Source: Diplonema japonicum
Lineage: Eukaryota; Euglenozoa; Diplonemea; Diplonemida; Diplonemidae
Direction of reading: 5' to 3'
Assembly (NCBI GenBank): GCA_964019335.1
Contig: OZ025726.1
Span: forward strand, 248,001 to 312,000
DNA: 64,000 nucleotides
Positions 21,901 through 32,558 of the stretch are shown piece after piece; position 1 is the stretch's first letter; each line of letters opens with the position of its first letter. The position numbers and the translations under genes are program-made. The notes below the pieces were generated by a model, which worked only from the letters and a program-made list of their open reading frames with translations, did not search any database and had not been told where the DNA came from.

Positions 21901-22565
21901 CATTGCACGGAGGTCCACCCTACAGAACAAATACAGGCACCATCGCCAGCCTTACCACTGTTGCAGGTTCCGTGGGAGGAGCAAATGCCTTGCGAGACGC
22001 ATTGGAGGGTGCACTGGGGGCCGTAGTGCGTCGAGTCACAGTCGGCACAACCAGAAGCAGACCCCCAGTAACCGTTGGCCGGGTCTTGCCGGCAAGTACA
22101 CGTCCCAGTACCCGCCACACCAGAATCGCAAACACCACGGCCTTCACATATAGTAGGAAGACCGGGGCAGGGCGACAAGCAATCTGTTCCATAGTAGCCA
22201 GGGTTGCATTCATCACAAGCCGCTCCGGTCCACATGGAGTTGCACGTGCACGTTCCGTTCCCCATTTGACCTTCAGAGCATTTTCCGTTCCCGGAGCATT
22301 GGTTGCAGGAACCCCCAGGGCACTCCGTAGTGCATGACAGGCCGGCATAGCCTTCAAGACACGTGCTGCAACCTGTGTTTCTGTCCCAATGCCCCAGCGT
22401 GCTGTCGTCGTCGCACTCGCACATCCCAGTGCTCACCTCACACACACCGTGGCCGTTGCACCCGCCGTTGCACGTCATGAGCAGCATAAACGTTCTCTGT
22501 GCTGGGAAGGCTTCAACTGTTTCAAGGGGCTGTGCTGCTGCGGTTAACAGCAGCAGTGCCAGCAT
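15421..22565 (-). CDS. Large EGF-repeat/IPT protein with TRP-like multi-pass C-terminus and EF-hand
   Basis: Exons 22565-16866, 16807-16656, 16597-15920 and 15853-15421 join in frame to 2,320 residues. A signal peptide (MLALLLLTAAAQ) is followed by about 800 residues of EGF-like repeats, then a beta-rich region resembling a propeller, then an IPT/TIG domain (IYPPVSDTKGGTLMEIRGNG). A Cys-rich juxtamembrane segment (CPKPGGLCNG, PGYWR, CKDGMTGPVCEVC) precedes several membrane helices of the TRP-like type seen in protist surface proteins. The cytosolic tail starts with an EF-hand loop, DKDGDGKFTKFD. Probably a surface receptor or channel with a calcium-binding tail (inference). Introns are 58, 58 and 66 nt (donors GTAAAT, GTATTA, GTATGA). 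The third has a TCTAAC branch-like motif before a T-run and CCAG. The first two thirds can be mistaken for a separate gene because the introns stay open. Confidence 0.85.
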
Positions 22566-22622
22566 TTTGATATATTATACAGAGTAGCAACCACCCCCTT
22601 GACACCTCCCTCTTTGAGTACG

Positions 22623-22656
<34 letters not shown>

Positions 22657-22658
<2 letters not shown>

Positions 22659-23081
22659 TTCACTCTTCGTCATTTTCTTCACTCACTAGGGGCCTCATTA
22701 TTTAACGCGAAATGGCCATTATTTAACGCGAAACGGCCATTATTTAACGCGAAATCGCCATTATTTAACTAGTTAAATAATGAGATTTTGCAGTTAAATA
22801 ATGGCCCTTCAGAGTGAAAAAATGGGTCTTGTCGTGGAAAAAAATGCACCCAACCCCTTGAAAAATTTTTTTGGGGTGGGGGTATTTTGACTATTTTTGG
22901 CCATCTGAGGCCATTCCAGCCCTTAAAAGTGGGAATAAGTGCCTTACTTCCCCTTTAAATGCCACGGCGAAATAGCTACCCTGTATTACCTTAGGAAAAT
23001 CCCCAAAAAGCTGACCTGCGTGAAAAAAAACAGCAGTGAAAGCAGTGAAGAGTGAGTGACTCAAATGACGAAGAGTGAAAT
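22657..23081. repeat. Inverted-repeat element, about 425 bp (MITE-like)
   Basis: The left end (22657-22688, starting ATTTCACTCTTCGTCATTT) recurs inverted at the right end (23051-23081) with a few mismatches. The inside holds the 21-bp tandem repeat and a perfect palindrome. No protein is encoded. No clear target-site duplication is visible because the left flank is poly-T and the right flank A-rich. Confidence 0.55.
22696..22782. repeat. Three 21-bp tandem units ending in a 24-bp perfect palindrome
   Basis: Units at 22696, 22717 and 22738 share CATTATTTAACGCGAAA and differ by one or two bases. The fourth copy (22759-22782) turns into a perfect palindrome with arms CATTATTTAACT. Inverted copies of the ATTATTTAAC core occur nearby at about 22792 and 23187. 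Confidence 0.9.
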
Positions 23082-23109
23082 AAAACGACTTACTTGCCGC
23101 CAAATGAGC

Positions 23110-23196
23110 CATTATTTAACACTCGTTACCCGTTTTTTTGCACTCGGGCCCTGCGGGCCCTCGTGCAAAAAATTCGGGAACTCGAGTTAAATAATG
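23110..23196. repeat. 87-bp foldback with GC-rich hairpin centre
   Basis: Arms of about 42 nt start with CATTATTTAAC and close on GGGCCC-TGC-GGGCCC, giving a long imperfect hairpin with a T-run/A-run pair and a CACTCG/CTCGTG pair near the tip. The outer end reuses the ATTATTTAAC core of the neighbouring tandem repeat. Confidence 0.8.
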
Positions 23197-23767
23197 ACTC
23201 ATTATTTGTTGGCAATAAATAGTTATTTTTTTTTCTTAAACCCCGAGATCAGAGAGATTTAAAAAGAAAAAAAAAAGAAGAAAAAGGAATACTAAAAACG
23301 CAAAACACGGCCGGGTGGATGGTTGCCCTTCTTCTTCTCTTCAGAAAGAAAAAAAAAAAAAAAAAAAAGAAAAAGAAAAAAAGGAGGGGAAGGGGGGATA
23401 CAAGGATGCGAGTGCATATACCTTCTTTTACTGAAATCTCTCTCTCCCCTCACCTTCTTTCCTTTTTCTTGCAGTGGTGCCGTACCAACATATAGGTTTT
23501 CTTTTTTTTAAAAAAGAGAAAAAAAAAAGGTGGTGGGAAAGCACCGCCGTTTTTGTGAACTGATCTTAAAGATTTTCCTGCCTCTTCGGGGGAGCTTTTT
23601 TTTTTTTTTTTCGTTAAAGAATCTTCCCCGTTCTCGCTTTATTCAACTTCGACAAGTTCATCAGTTCCACATTTAAAGATAGAAGAAAACTACTTATAAC
23701 ACACAGAAAAAGAAAATGGGGGTTTTTGGAGCGCATGCAGGGCTGCAGTTAAAAAAGAAGAAGAGAA

Positions 23768-23816
<49 letters not shown>

Positions 23817-24327
23817 AACAGCTTGCACCAAAAGAACTAACCAGAACAAATAAAGAGGCGGGGGGACTTCCTACAGCGTTTGCACCCCCTCCTGGGGAGA
23901 GGGGAAACCAAGAAAAAGAGAAATGAATATAGGTGTATGGTTAAAAAAAAAAAAGATTTAAAAAAAAAAAATACTCTGATCTTCTCTTAGTTTCTACACA
24001 CAAAGGAAAATCGCAGAAAGGAGGTTTGGGATCTCGGGAAGGGGGGGGCTTCCTCATAAACTTGTAAGCGGTGCTTCAATCGCCGCATCAAAAATAGCAG
24101 AAAATTTAAGAGAGAAAAAAAAAAAGAAGAAGAAGAAACAATACATACATAGCTGGTTAAAACAAGGTTTAGTTTTGCGTCTATTGGTTGTAATAAAATT
24201 TTGACTCGGGTGTACCACCACCACCTCCTTGAATTTAAAAAAAAAAAAACTCGATAAAATTTCAGTGTGCATGGGGGTGCTCACTGCAAAAAAAAAAAAA
24301 AAAATGCAAAACAACCTTTTATGTATG

Positions 24328-24361
<34 letters not shown>

Positions 24362-24491
24362 TGTTGGTACGTAGATAGGGGGGGAGGGGAATGGGCGTGA
24401 ACCCTCAAATACACGAAGCAATAAAAAAATTTTTTTTTTTAAAAATGGTTTTTTTTTTTTTTTTTTTTTTTTTCTTTTTTTTTTCTCTTTC

Positions 24492-27400
24492 TTAAGGCTT
24501 CATCTTACCAACCTCTTCAAGAATAGTACTGATGATCTTTGAGTCCATGATCCCTATCGACATGAGATCTACCTTCTTCGCCGAGAGAAGCGCAGAGCCA
24601 TCGAAACCAGAAGCCTTGAGCAAAGAGGAGTACTGAGGAAGTTGCAATGTCTGCGACAACCAGAAATCAACATCATCAGCAGACCAAAGGTACACAGGAA
24701 CATCGGTTGCTTGTGAAGAGGGACTGTGCTTGAGCTTCTTGATGAACGCAAGCCTCGACACAGCAGAAGCACCTTTGCTCTGCGGCGAGACACAGATCCC
24801 AGCTTTGCTCAATTTCGTTGCCGTTTCGCGTTTGTTTTGAACATGCGTTTTAACAAAATTGCACAGATCAGCCACCAGCCTCACATCGACCCAATCAAAC
24901 GATGATGCTCGTGCGTAGCAGTCCTCTGTCTTGGCACGTTCCAAACATGTCAAAAGAGTACCAAGCGGTTTGATCTGATCGGACGACGCCACATCATCAA
25001 CTTCGATGAAGCAAAGGGGCCTGAAGCGAAGCCCGTTATTCGTCATCTTGTCGAACTCCTTCACAGCCTGTCGTGACCCGATGAACTCTTTCGAGACAAA
25101 TGCAACCGCAGCATCGCACCGCTGGTGCGCGTCCCTAAGATACTGGTTGTACTCCTTCCCCGTCTTGTGCCCTTCCCACATCGTGAAACACCCTGTCAGC
25201 CCGGGTTCCTTGCTCACAACCGCCCGCAAGAGGGAACAAATATTCGGTGCCTCCGCTGAACTACAACATATAAACACAGGCGGGAATTTTTCAAGGCTTG
25301 CAGAAGGAGACATCGGAGGCTCAGACGACATAGGACTGTGCATCGAATTAGTTTCAACTCCCGCTGACGATCGTGCGGTAGATAACGTACTTGATAATGT
25401 GGGCGATAACGGTGCAGGAGGTGGAGGAGTACCAGGCGGCGATGCCAGCTCTGATAACGGGCTTATAGCCGGGCGGTGTAACATCTCCGGCCTCTTTGCA
25501 GGCCTCGGTGATTTATGCAGTATCTCGGCAGGGGGTGCGGGCTCGCGTACGGGTTCTAGTTTCCGGACTTTTTCCCACTTTGCTTCGATCTTGCCGTAGT
25601 TCAGCCCTCCTAGGACAACGCCTTCAAGGTCTTTGAGGAACTCCCCTACACGGTCCTCGTCTCGAGGTACGTGCAGCACACCGTTCTTTTCTATTGTCTG
25701 CCGCACCCACGCATCTCGAACGTGTTTCTTTATAAATTGGTACTCATCACTGATGATGACGATGCGTAGATCATTCGAGTGCTTTAGCTGTGCAGCTGTT
25801 GCAATTGCGAGCTCGTTGGGTAGTGCGGTGCCCTGTAGGTGTAATTGGTTTAGTGTTTTTTTTTTTTTTTTTCTTAAATACCTCTTTCAGCAACGAGGTG
25901 CTTAGCACGACAAGAAACACATCCTTGTCTTGAAAAAATTTTAAAGCGCTTTCCACAGATTTGTCTGTGCTGAAGTCTTGTGTCGACAGTGACTGTGAGA
26001 GTGGGGGGGGGGGGGGGGGGGGGAAACTTCTTCTTGGGGGCAAATACCTTCACATCAATACCCTTTCCCTTTAATTCATCAACCACGTGAGCAGTTAAAA
26101 TGCCTTCTTTCGGCCCATGGCATATCATTCTTGCCTTACTGGCGGTGGTATCAGGCGTGTCGGCTGCGGCAGCTTTCTTCAGCCGCATAGAAGCTACCCT
26201 CGTGGTGATTTGTTTCTTTTTCCTCTCCGTTGCAGTGGAGAGCTTCGAGATGCCCTTGAGCTTGGTGGCCATCGCAGAGACGATCGGACTGAGTAACGCA
26301 GCAGGTTTAGGGGGTGCGAAAAAGGTTCCGCTTAGCAGAATTTTTCCAGCCTGTTAAAAATATATTAAAAAAAAAATCTTTTTTTTCCATACGTCAGTTT
26401 CTTCAAGGGAGAGCTCGATCAGTTCAGTTAATACTCTCGCAGACAAGTAGTTTTTTTGCAGCCCGTTTGCAAAATTTTCCACTTTCAACGCCGTCCCCGG
26501 TTCGGAATAGGTTTTCTTCGATTTTTTAATGAGATCTAGCATCGTGCTGTGCAACTTCTGATCTCTGTCGACAAGCTCTTTCCTCGCTGCCGCCTGCTGA
26601 ACAGCCGAACCAGTAGGCGAGGATGTGTGCCACGGCCCCCCGAATCTCAGATCGTTCCGTATCACGTTCTGGTCCTGCTGTGCTGAGAACTCCGACTGTC
26701 TTATCGATGAGCTCCTGTCAATATTAATGGCCCCGACGATGCCCGAGATCGAGGGGTAGAAGACATTGCATTGCTTGAGTTTGAGCTGGAGGGATCCGGG
26801 TTCGTAATGTCCGATGAACAGGCTGCTTCCTGTGTTTTCCACGATATTACATTCTCGGAGCTCTCCACCGCCTCCTGTTGTAATCTCGACCCCGGTGCTG
26901 GCATTGTCGTAAACGTCGGACTTAAGGAGAATGGGTTTGGAGTTTTGTGAGATTCTGACACCGACCTCAGTGCATCGTGAGACGTTTAGTTCGGAAACGA
27001 TCGCTCGGGCGGATTTGAACAGGACACCAACACGGTGGGACGTGATGATCACGCCTTGGATGAGAGGCTCGCCGTCAGGAAGCCCGCTTCCGTTGATGCC
27101 CTCGATCAACACACCGCACCCGCGTTCCTTCCCACCGTTTTGATACAGAACGTTGTTGTTCTTCATCACCCCGTTTGTCGCTGCGGCATATGACACCCCT
27201 GTGTGTTCATTCCCCGCTATTTCATTCCCGGTCATGAGGCAGGATGAATGAACGGTCCCCCGCAGCACAATCCCATCGTAGTTGGAACAGATTTTGTTGG
27301 AGTCTATGGTGCCGCCGCCGTTTTGGGTTATTTCAAAACCCACTTTGCAGTCGAATATAGAGTTTTGGACAAAGACAGGCCGTCCTCCATTGAGGACCTC

Positions 27401-30400
27401 GACACCCACATGCGACTTGCTTATCGTGTTGGATTCAAAAAGCGATCCAATCCCGCAGCATCGGATTCCTATGGTGTTCGCGGTCACTTCATTCTTCACG
27501 ATAGAGGTTGTTGCGTTGTGTGGTGTTGCTGTGGTGGTCTCGTCGCCTTCGGTGTAGATGCCGATGTCGTTTTGGAACAAGATGTTTTGTCCGACCTCTC
27601 CCCTTGCAGCTGCTTTGACCAGGACGCCGTATGAGCGGTTTACCGATTGGTTCCTCACAATGTAATTTCGGTCCACCTTCGGCCCCGCGTAGCTCCCTAT
27701 GACGACCCCTGCTATTTCCGTCCCCGATATGACATTTTGAGTGTAGTTCCCCAATCCATGCGATTTTATCAGGATTCCGTAGACCCCGCCGTGTATTGAG
27801 TTTCCGGTTACAGTCGGATCGCCTGCTGTACAGATAACGATGCACTCTTCTGTGATCCCTCTGATGCTGTTGTTAGTGATCACTCCCTTTCCTCCTTCGA
27901 TCGCAATGCCCACCGACGAACCGGACAGGACGTTCCTTGATATGGAAGGGTTGCTCTCTCCTATGATGAGAATGGCTTTTGGGGCGTTGTTGTCGAAGAC
28001 GTTGTCTTGAACGGTCCCATCCCCGGAGTTGAACACAAGACCCCCTACAGGAACCGTCGTCGATTCTGGGTCGGAAGGTGATAAACCGTTTTGAGTGACC
28101 TTGTTGAGCTGTATGGTGGGTTGACCTTTGTCCGAGACAAAGAGGCCGCAGGATCGATTTCCTAAGATCTGGTTTTTTCGGAAAAACCCCAGCCCGTTGG
28201 TGTGAACCGCCACACCGATCTCGTTGTCGGTGATTTGGTTTTGGGAGAATTCTGGATTTCCCGCATATGCGATCACCACACCCCGCGCATGGCGTAAAAC
28301 CCTGTTATTCGTGTACGTCCCTTGGCAAGAATGCGTGGCTTTGAACCCGATATCGTTGTCGCTGATGATGTTGCTGTCCACCAACGGTGCGCTGTCTGTC
28401 CCGCTCACGGATATCCCCACGTGCTGGTTATCTTTTATAACACAGTTTTCAACGACACCGCGGCCTCCCATTTCAACGCAGATTCCTGCTTTTTCAATGA
28501 AGGTGAACTCGCACTCTTTAATTAAAGGGTTTGCTTTGGTTTGGATTGTGATGCCGAAGTCGAGAAGCCTGGAGAACAGACAGCGTTGTATACTGCCGGT
28601 ACCTCCTTTTTCGCAAGCGATGCCTGTTGTGCAGGGTTGTTTCGGGTCGGACACGAACGTGCAGTCTTCGATGCTCGGGTTTGCTTGCTGCGATATTTTT
28701 ATAGAGAGATGGTTTGTGAATGTGGTGTGCCGCCAAGAGCTCCTTGCGGAGCCTGAGAAGCTTACCCCGCAAGGGTTATCAACCACTTGGCAAGACACAA
28801 AGGCGGGGTTTGCGTTCCCTGCTACTTCCACACAATGATGGTAGCCTTTGGAGAACTTGCAGTTCGTGAAATGCCCGCCACCGTTTACGCATTTCAACCC
28901 AACATTGTTCTGTTCAAACACGGCGTCGTCGAAGGTTGGGTTCGCACCTTCCCCGTCCACCACCGCACCGCAGCCTCCTGCGTGGTTTGTGAACTTGTTG
29001 TTCTGAGTGTACACTCCCAACCCTTCATCGCCGATCCATAGCCCAGCTTGGACCTCGTTGGTTCCTTCGAACGTGTTGCCTTTGACATCGGGTGATCCTT
29101 TTGTATCTACACATAGCCCTTTTGAATTCCCGACTAGATAATTCGACACAATTTCACCCTTCCCATCTCGTATAACGTGGATGCCTTTGGTATTTCCTAG
29201 ACCTTCCCGGGGGTCGCCGATTGTGTTAGCCTCCATTCGGGGGTTTGCCTCTAACGATATCAACACGCCGGTTGTGCAGTGGTATATTTTGTTCTCGATG
29301 AGGATCCCGTTCGCGTCTTTCGAAGCGCACAGAACACCGACCGTGGAACGGAATAGGGTGTTTTTCAGGATTGTCGGGCTCGATCCGGCGTGAATCTCAA
29401 CACAGCATCCCGTGCAATCTTTGATAGAGTTGTTGTCAAAGATGTTGCGGGCATCTCTCTGTGCGATGACGCCTATCTTTTCATTGTGGATGTCGTTCTG
29501 CGTGAACTCCACAGCGGACAATCCTTGGACAAGCACACCAGACAGCGTGTTTCGAGAGATATCGTTTCCTACGACAGACCCCGACGAACCTGTTAAGCAA
29601 CAGACGCCGTGTTCGTTTCCCTCTAGCCAGTTTCCTTTAATCAACGACCCGTCGCTGCCTTCAAGTGTCACGCCGCTTATCGAACTTTTTACGGTGTTTT
29701 CCGTGACTTCACCCGCCGCGCCTTCCCCGCAATGGATCCCGCTGGCTCCCTTGCAACTGTTTTTAACATCGTTCTTCGCGATCCTCGGGTTCGAACCCTT
29801 GAAAAGAGATACTGCACCCTTTTGAAACCCACCATGCAGCGTGTTGTCCTCAAAGGTCCCGGTTGCTTTTTCCGTGAAAACGACACCTTGACCAGATTCG
29901 TTCCCGGTGAACGTGTTCCGACAGAATGTAAGATCGGAAGTAGAGGCGAGGTAGACAGAGGGGGTACCGAGGTTGGCTTCATTGGTGGGGGTGAAATGGT
30001 TTTGGGTAAATATGGCGCAAGCGAGTCTACCGTGGCCCCAAACATTGACGGTGCCTACACCACTGAAGGGGAAACCATCGACTTGTGCGTGGTAGATCGG
30101 CTCGGTGATTGTGTTCCTTTTGAAGATTGGGGTAGGTTTCTTTTCAGGTTCATCGTCGTCGGGCTGCTCCTCTGCGTCATCATCTGAGCCATCCAGTTCG
30201 ATATTGACACCGTTTTGAGTTATCACGTTCTTCTCGAAAATCACTGAAGATCGAGAAACAACAACGACACCCCGGAACTGCTTCCTGATGTTGTTTTTGA
30301 CGAAGGAACAGTGTCCGGTGTGAGATTCGATCCGGACCCCTCCGATGCTGTTCTGTTCAATGTCGTTCTCGCGGAAGACACCCAACGACCCGCCCACACG

Positions 30401-32311
30401 AACGCCGTACCCGCCTGAAGAACCTTTTACCGTGTTTTTCAAGAATACTGGGTCGGAGTTCGATGTTATGTGCACGTTGTCGGTTCCGTTGTCGCTTATG
30501 GTGTTGGAGGTAAAGGTTCCGAACCCCTGCGATGCACAGAGGACGCCTATGCCTTGGCCCCGTGATATTGTGTTTGAAGTGAAGATCGGGTTCCCACCTT
30601 TCTGAACGGCGATTTGAGGGGAGAGAGATTCGTTTTCCATAATGCTGTTGTTGGCGAACCTACCCCGGCCGAACGAAGTGACAAGGATTGAACCAGCGCC
30701 TGGCCCTGATGAGGACGAAGAAGCAGGGGGAACCTTGCCTTCTGTAGTGTTTCTCTTCGTGGGACCGTTTCGAAGGAAGAGATTGTCGTTTTCAAAAACC
30801 GGGTCAGCAGAGCGTCGGACGACCACGGCGTAATTACCAGACCACCCGTTTCGGGTGAATGTGTTTTTTTCGAACCTCCCCTTAGCGTGGCTGCTGCAGT
30901 CGACGGCGACTGTGTTCGCAAACATCTCGTTTGAGAGCATGACCGGGTTCCCCCCGGTTTCAATGAACACTCCCAACGAGTTTTGCTTCACCTGATTCTC
31001 TTCGAAAATACCTGTCGCCCCATTCACAACAGCGATCCCGGGAGATGTGGATGCATCGTCGTGGTCCCTGACGTCGTTGCCCATCGCGTCAATTTCAACA
31101 GCCGAACCGGTTAGAAGAAGACCTGGGCCTTTGTTCGCTTCGATAACGGTTCTTCGAAGTTTTGCAGTGATCGTTTTAGGAGTTTGGGCCGCAGGGTCTG
31201 ACACGAGAACGATCCCGCCCTTCTCGTTGTTTTCGATCCTGCAGTCCTCGAAGATAGGGGTGAAGCTTTGCGACGAGTTCGCCTGTGAAATGGTCGAAGA
31301 CGAGATCACCACACCAAACCCACCACAGGCCGATATAATGCAGTGGTTTGAGAAGCAAGGAGACGAGGACAGGACGGTGACCCCGTTCCCGTTGTCGGAG
31401 ACAATGTTGCAGCGTTCGAACCCAGGGGCCGCACCGTTGACGATGGTGACGGCCGAGTGGTCGTCGATGAGAGAGGGGTTCAGCGTGAATTTGCTGGAAA
31501 GAGACGACCTGTGAGTTTTAGGAATCCAGGTAACAGACGGAGCGTGATATCCTGCGTCCTCAATGTGACACGCGTAGAATTTCGGCTGCGGTTTAGTCCG
31601 CTGCGATGACTCATCCATGCACCCTGAGATCAAGATTGTCCGCGAGTGAGACGACCCAATGGTGCATCCTATGAATTCAATTTCTCCTGTGGATGTAACT
31701 GATACAGATGCTTCCTTGTTCTTTCTTATATCACATGCGTCGATCTTGGCTGAAGCTTCCCCTCTGAGCTGCACCCCGCACCGTTGCGAACCAGAGAAAG
31801 TACACTTCCGAACCTGAACCGAACCTGCGTGCGTCTCATTTCCGTGAACATCCATTCCTTGTACGAAACATTCGCTGATACGCGCGGTGCCTTCAAAAAC
31901 AGATATTGCCGTGCCTGATGTGTTTTTGCACTTAATTAAAAGACTCCTGATGTCGCATCCTGACTTTGATCTGCAGATAATCGTGGCTTCGCCACGTGAT
32001 TCTAGTATCACCTCACCGTCGCCATGTAATTCTACATATTTATCTAGTATGAGTTCTTCAAAGTAAGTCCCGTGATGGATTAAAACCCGGTCTCCGGGTT
32101 CTACATAGTCGATGGCTCTCTGTATGCTGTTGAAGTACCCGTTGTGTTTCCCATGCTTCACGATGAACTCTCTCACTCTCTTCCCTTCCCCTTCCCCCGG
32201 TGTTGTGTTCTGATACGCCGATGTTATCCATGTGTAAAACCACCCGTCTACAGAGTCGTACCCGTACTGATCTTCCGTTGCATCTTTTGTGAAAGCGGTC
32301 TTGTTGACCAT
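24492..32311 (-). CDS. Beta-helix repeat protein fused to two TIR-like domains and a SAM domain
   Basis: Exons 32311-26393, 26350-26048, 25992-25882 and 25832-24492 join in frame to 2,557 residues. Residues about 45-1900 are short repeats (asparagine ladders, patterns such as GNTFEGN, SDNGTDN) of right-handed parallel beta-helix type (PbH1/NosD, also in FBXO11), opening with a pectate-lyase-like SIQRAIDYVEPGDRVLIHHG. There is no signal peptide, so cytosol is likely. TIR-like domain 1 spans about 2045-2180 and domain 2 about 2293-2430 (VFICCSSAEAPN to AVKEFDKM). Each keeps a Glu (NEL, AVKEF) at the position of the NADase Glu. A SAM domain (YLWSADDVDFWLSQ) ends the protein. Introns are 42, 55 and 49 nt (donors GTATGG, GTATTT, GTATTT). 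The second holds a poly-C run. The 26393/26350 join is the critical one; the downstream reading is open and in frame without it only as two genes. Confidence 0.75.
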
Positions 32312-32558
32312 TTACTTTTAGTGTGGAGTTTTTTTTTTTTTTAGAAAAAAGATGCGGAGATGAAAAAAAATTTTTGTGGAGTACACATGCCTAAGATGAA
32401 AAAAGAACGGAAAAAAAAAAAAAAAAAGAGGGTGAAGCTAGTGGGAGAGATAAGAAAAATTTTTTAAAAGGCACTGGTGAAGCTAAATTACGAAGACAGA
32501 CAGAACATGTGTATGGAAAAAAAAAAGGGGGGGAAAAAAGTATAGGGCGAATATGAGT

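Larger units (their letters stand above)
22566..24491. other. Non-coding repeat-rich interval
   Basis: About 1.9 kb without a supportable gene. It contains tandem 21-bp units, palindromes and foldback structures (22657-23222, listed separately), then AT-rich DNA with poly-A runs of over 40 nt (about 23770-23813) and more poly-A/T to 24490. Open frames are low complexity. Confidence 0.7.

Noticed and set aside
22696-22782. CRISPR-like array
   Set aside because: The units are contiguous without spacers, and the DNA is eukaryotic.
29786-29800. GGGTTCGAACCC, resembling a tRNA T arm
   Set aside because: It lies inside the coding sequence of the beta-helix repeats and has no cloverleaf.
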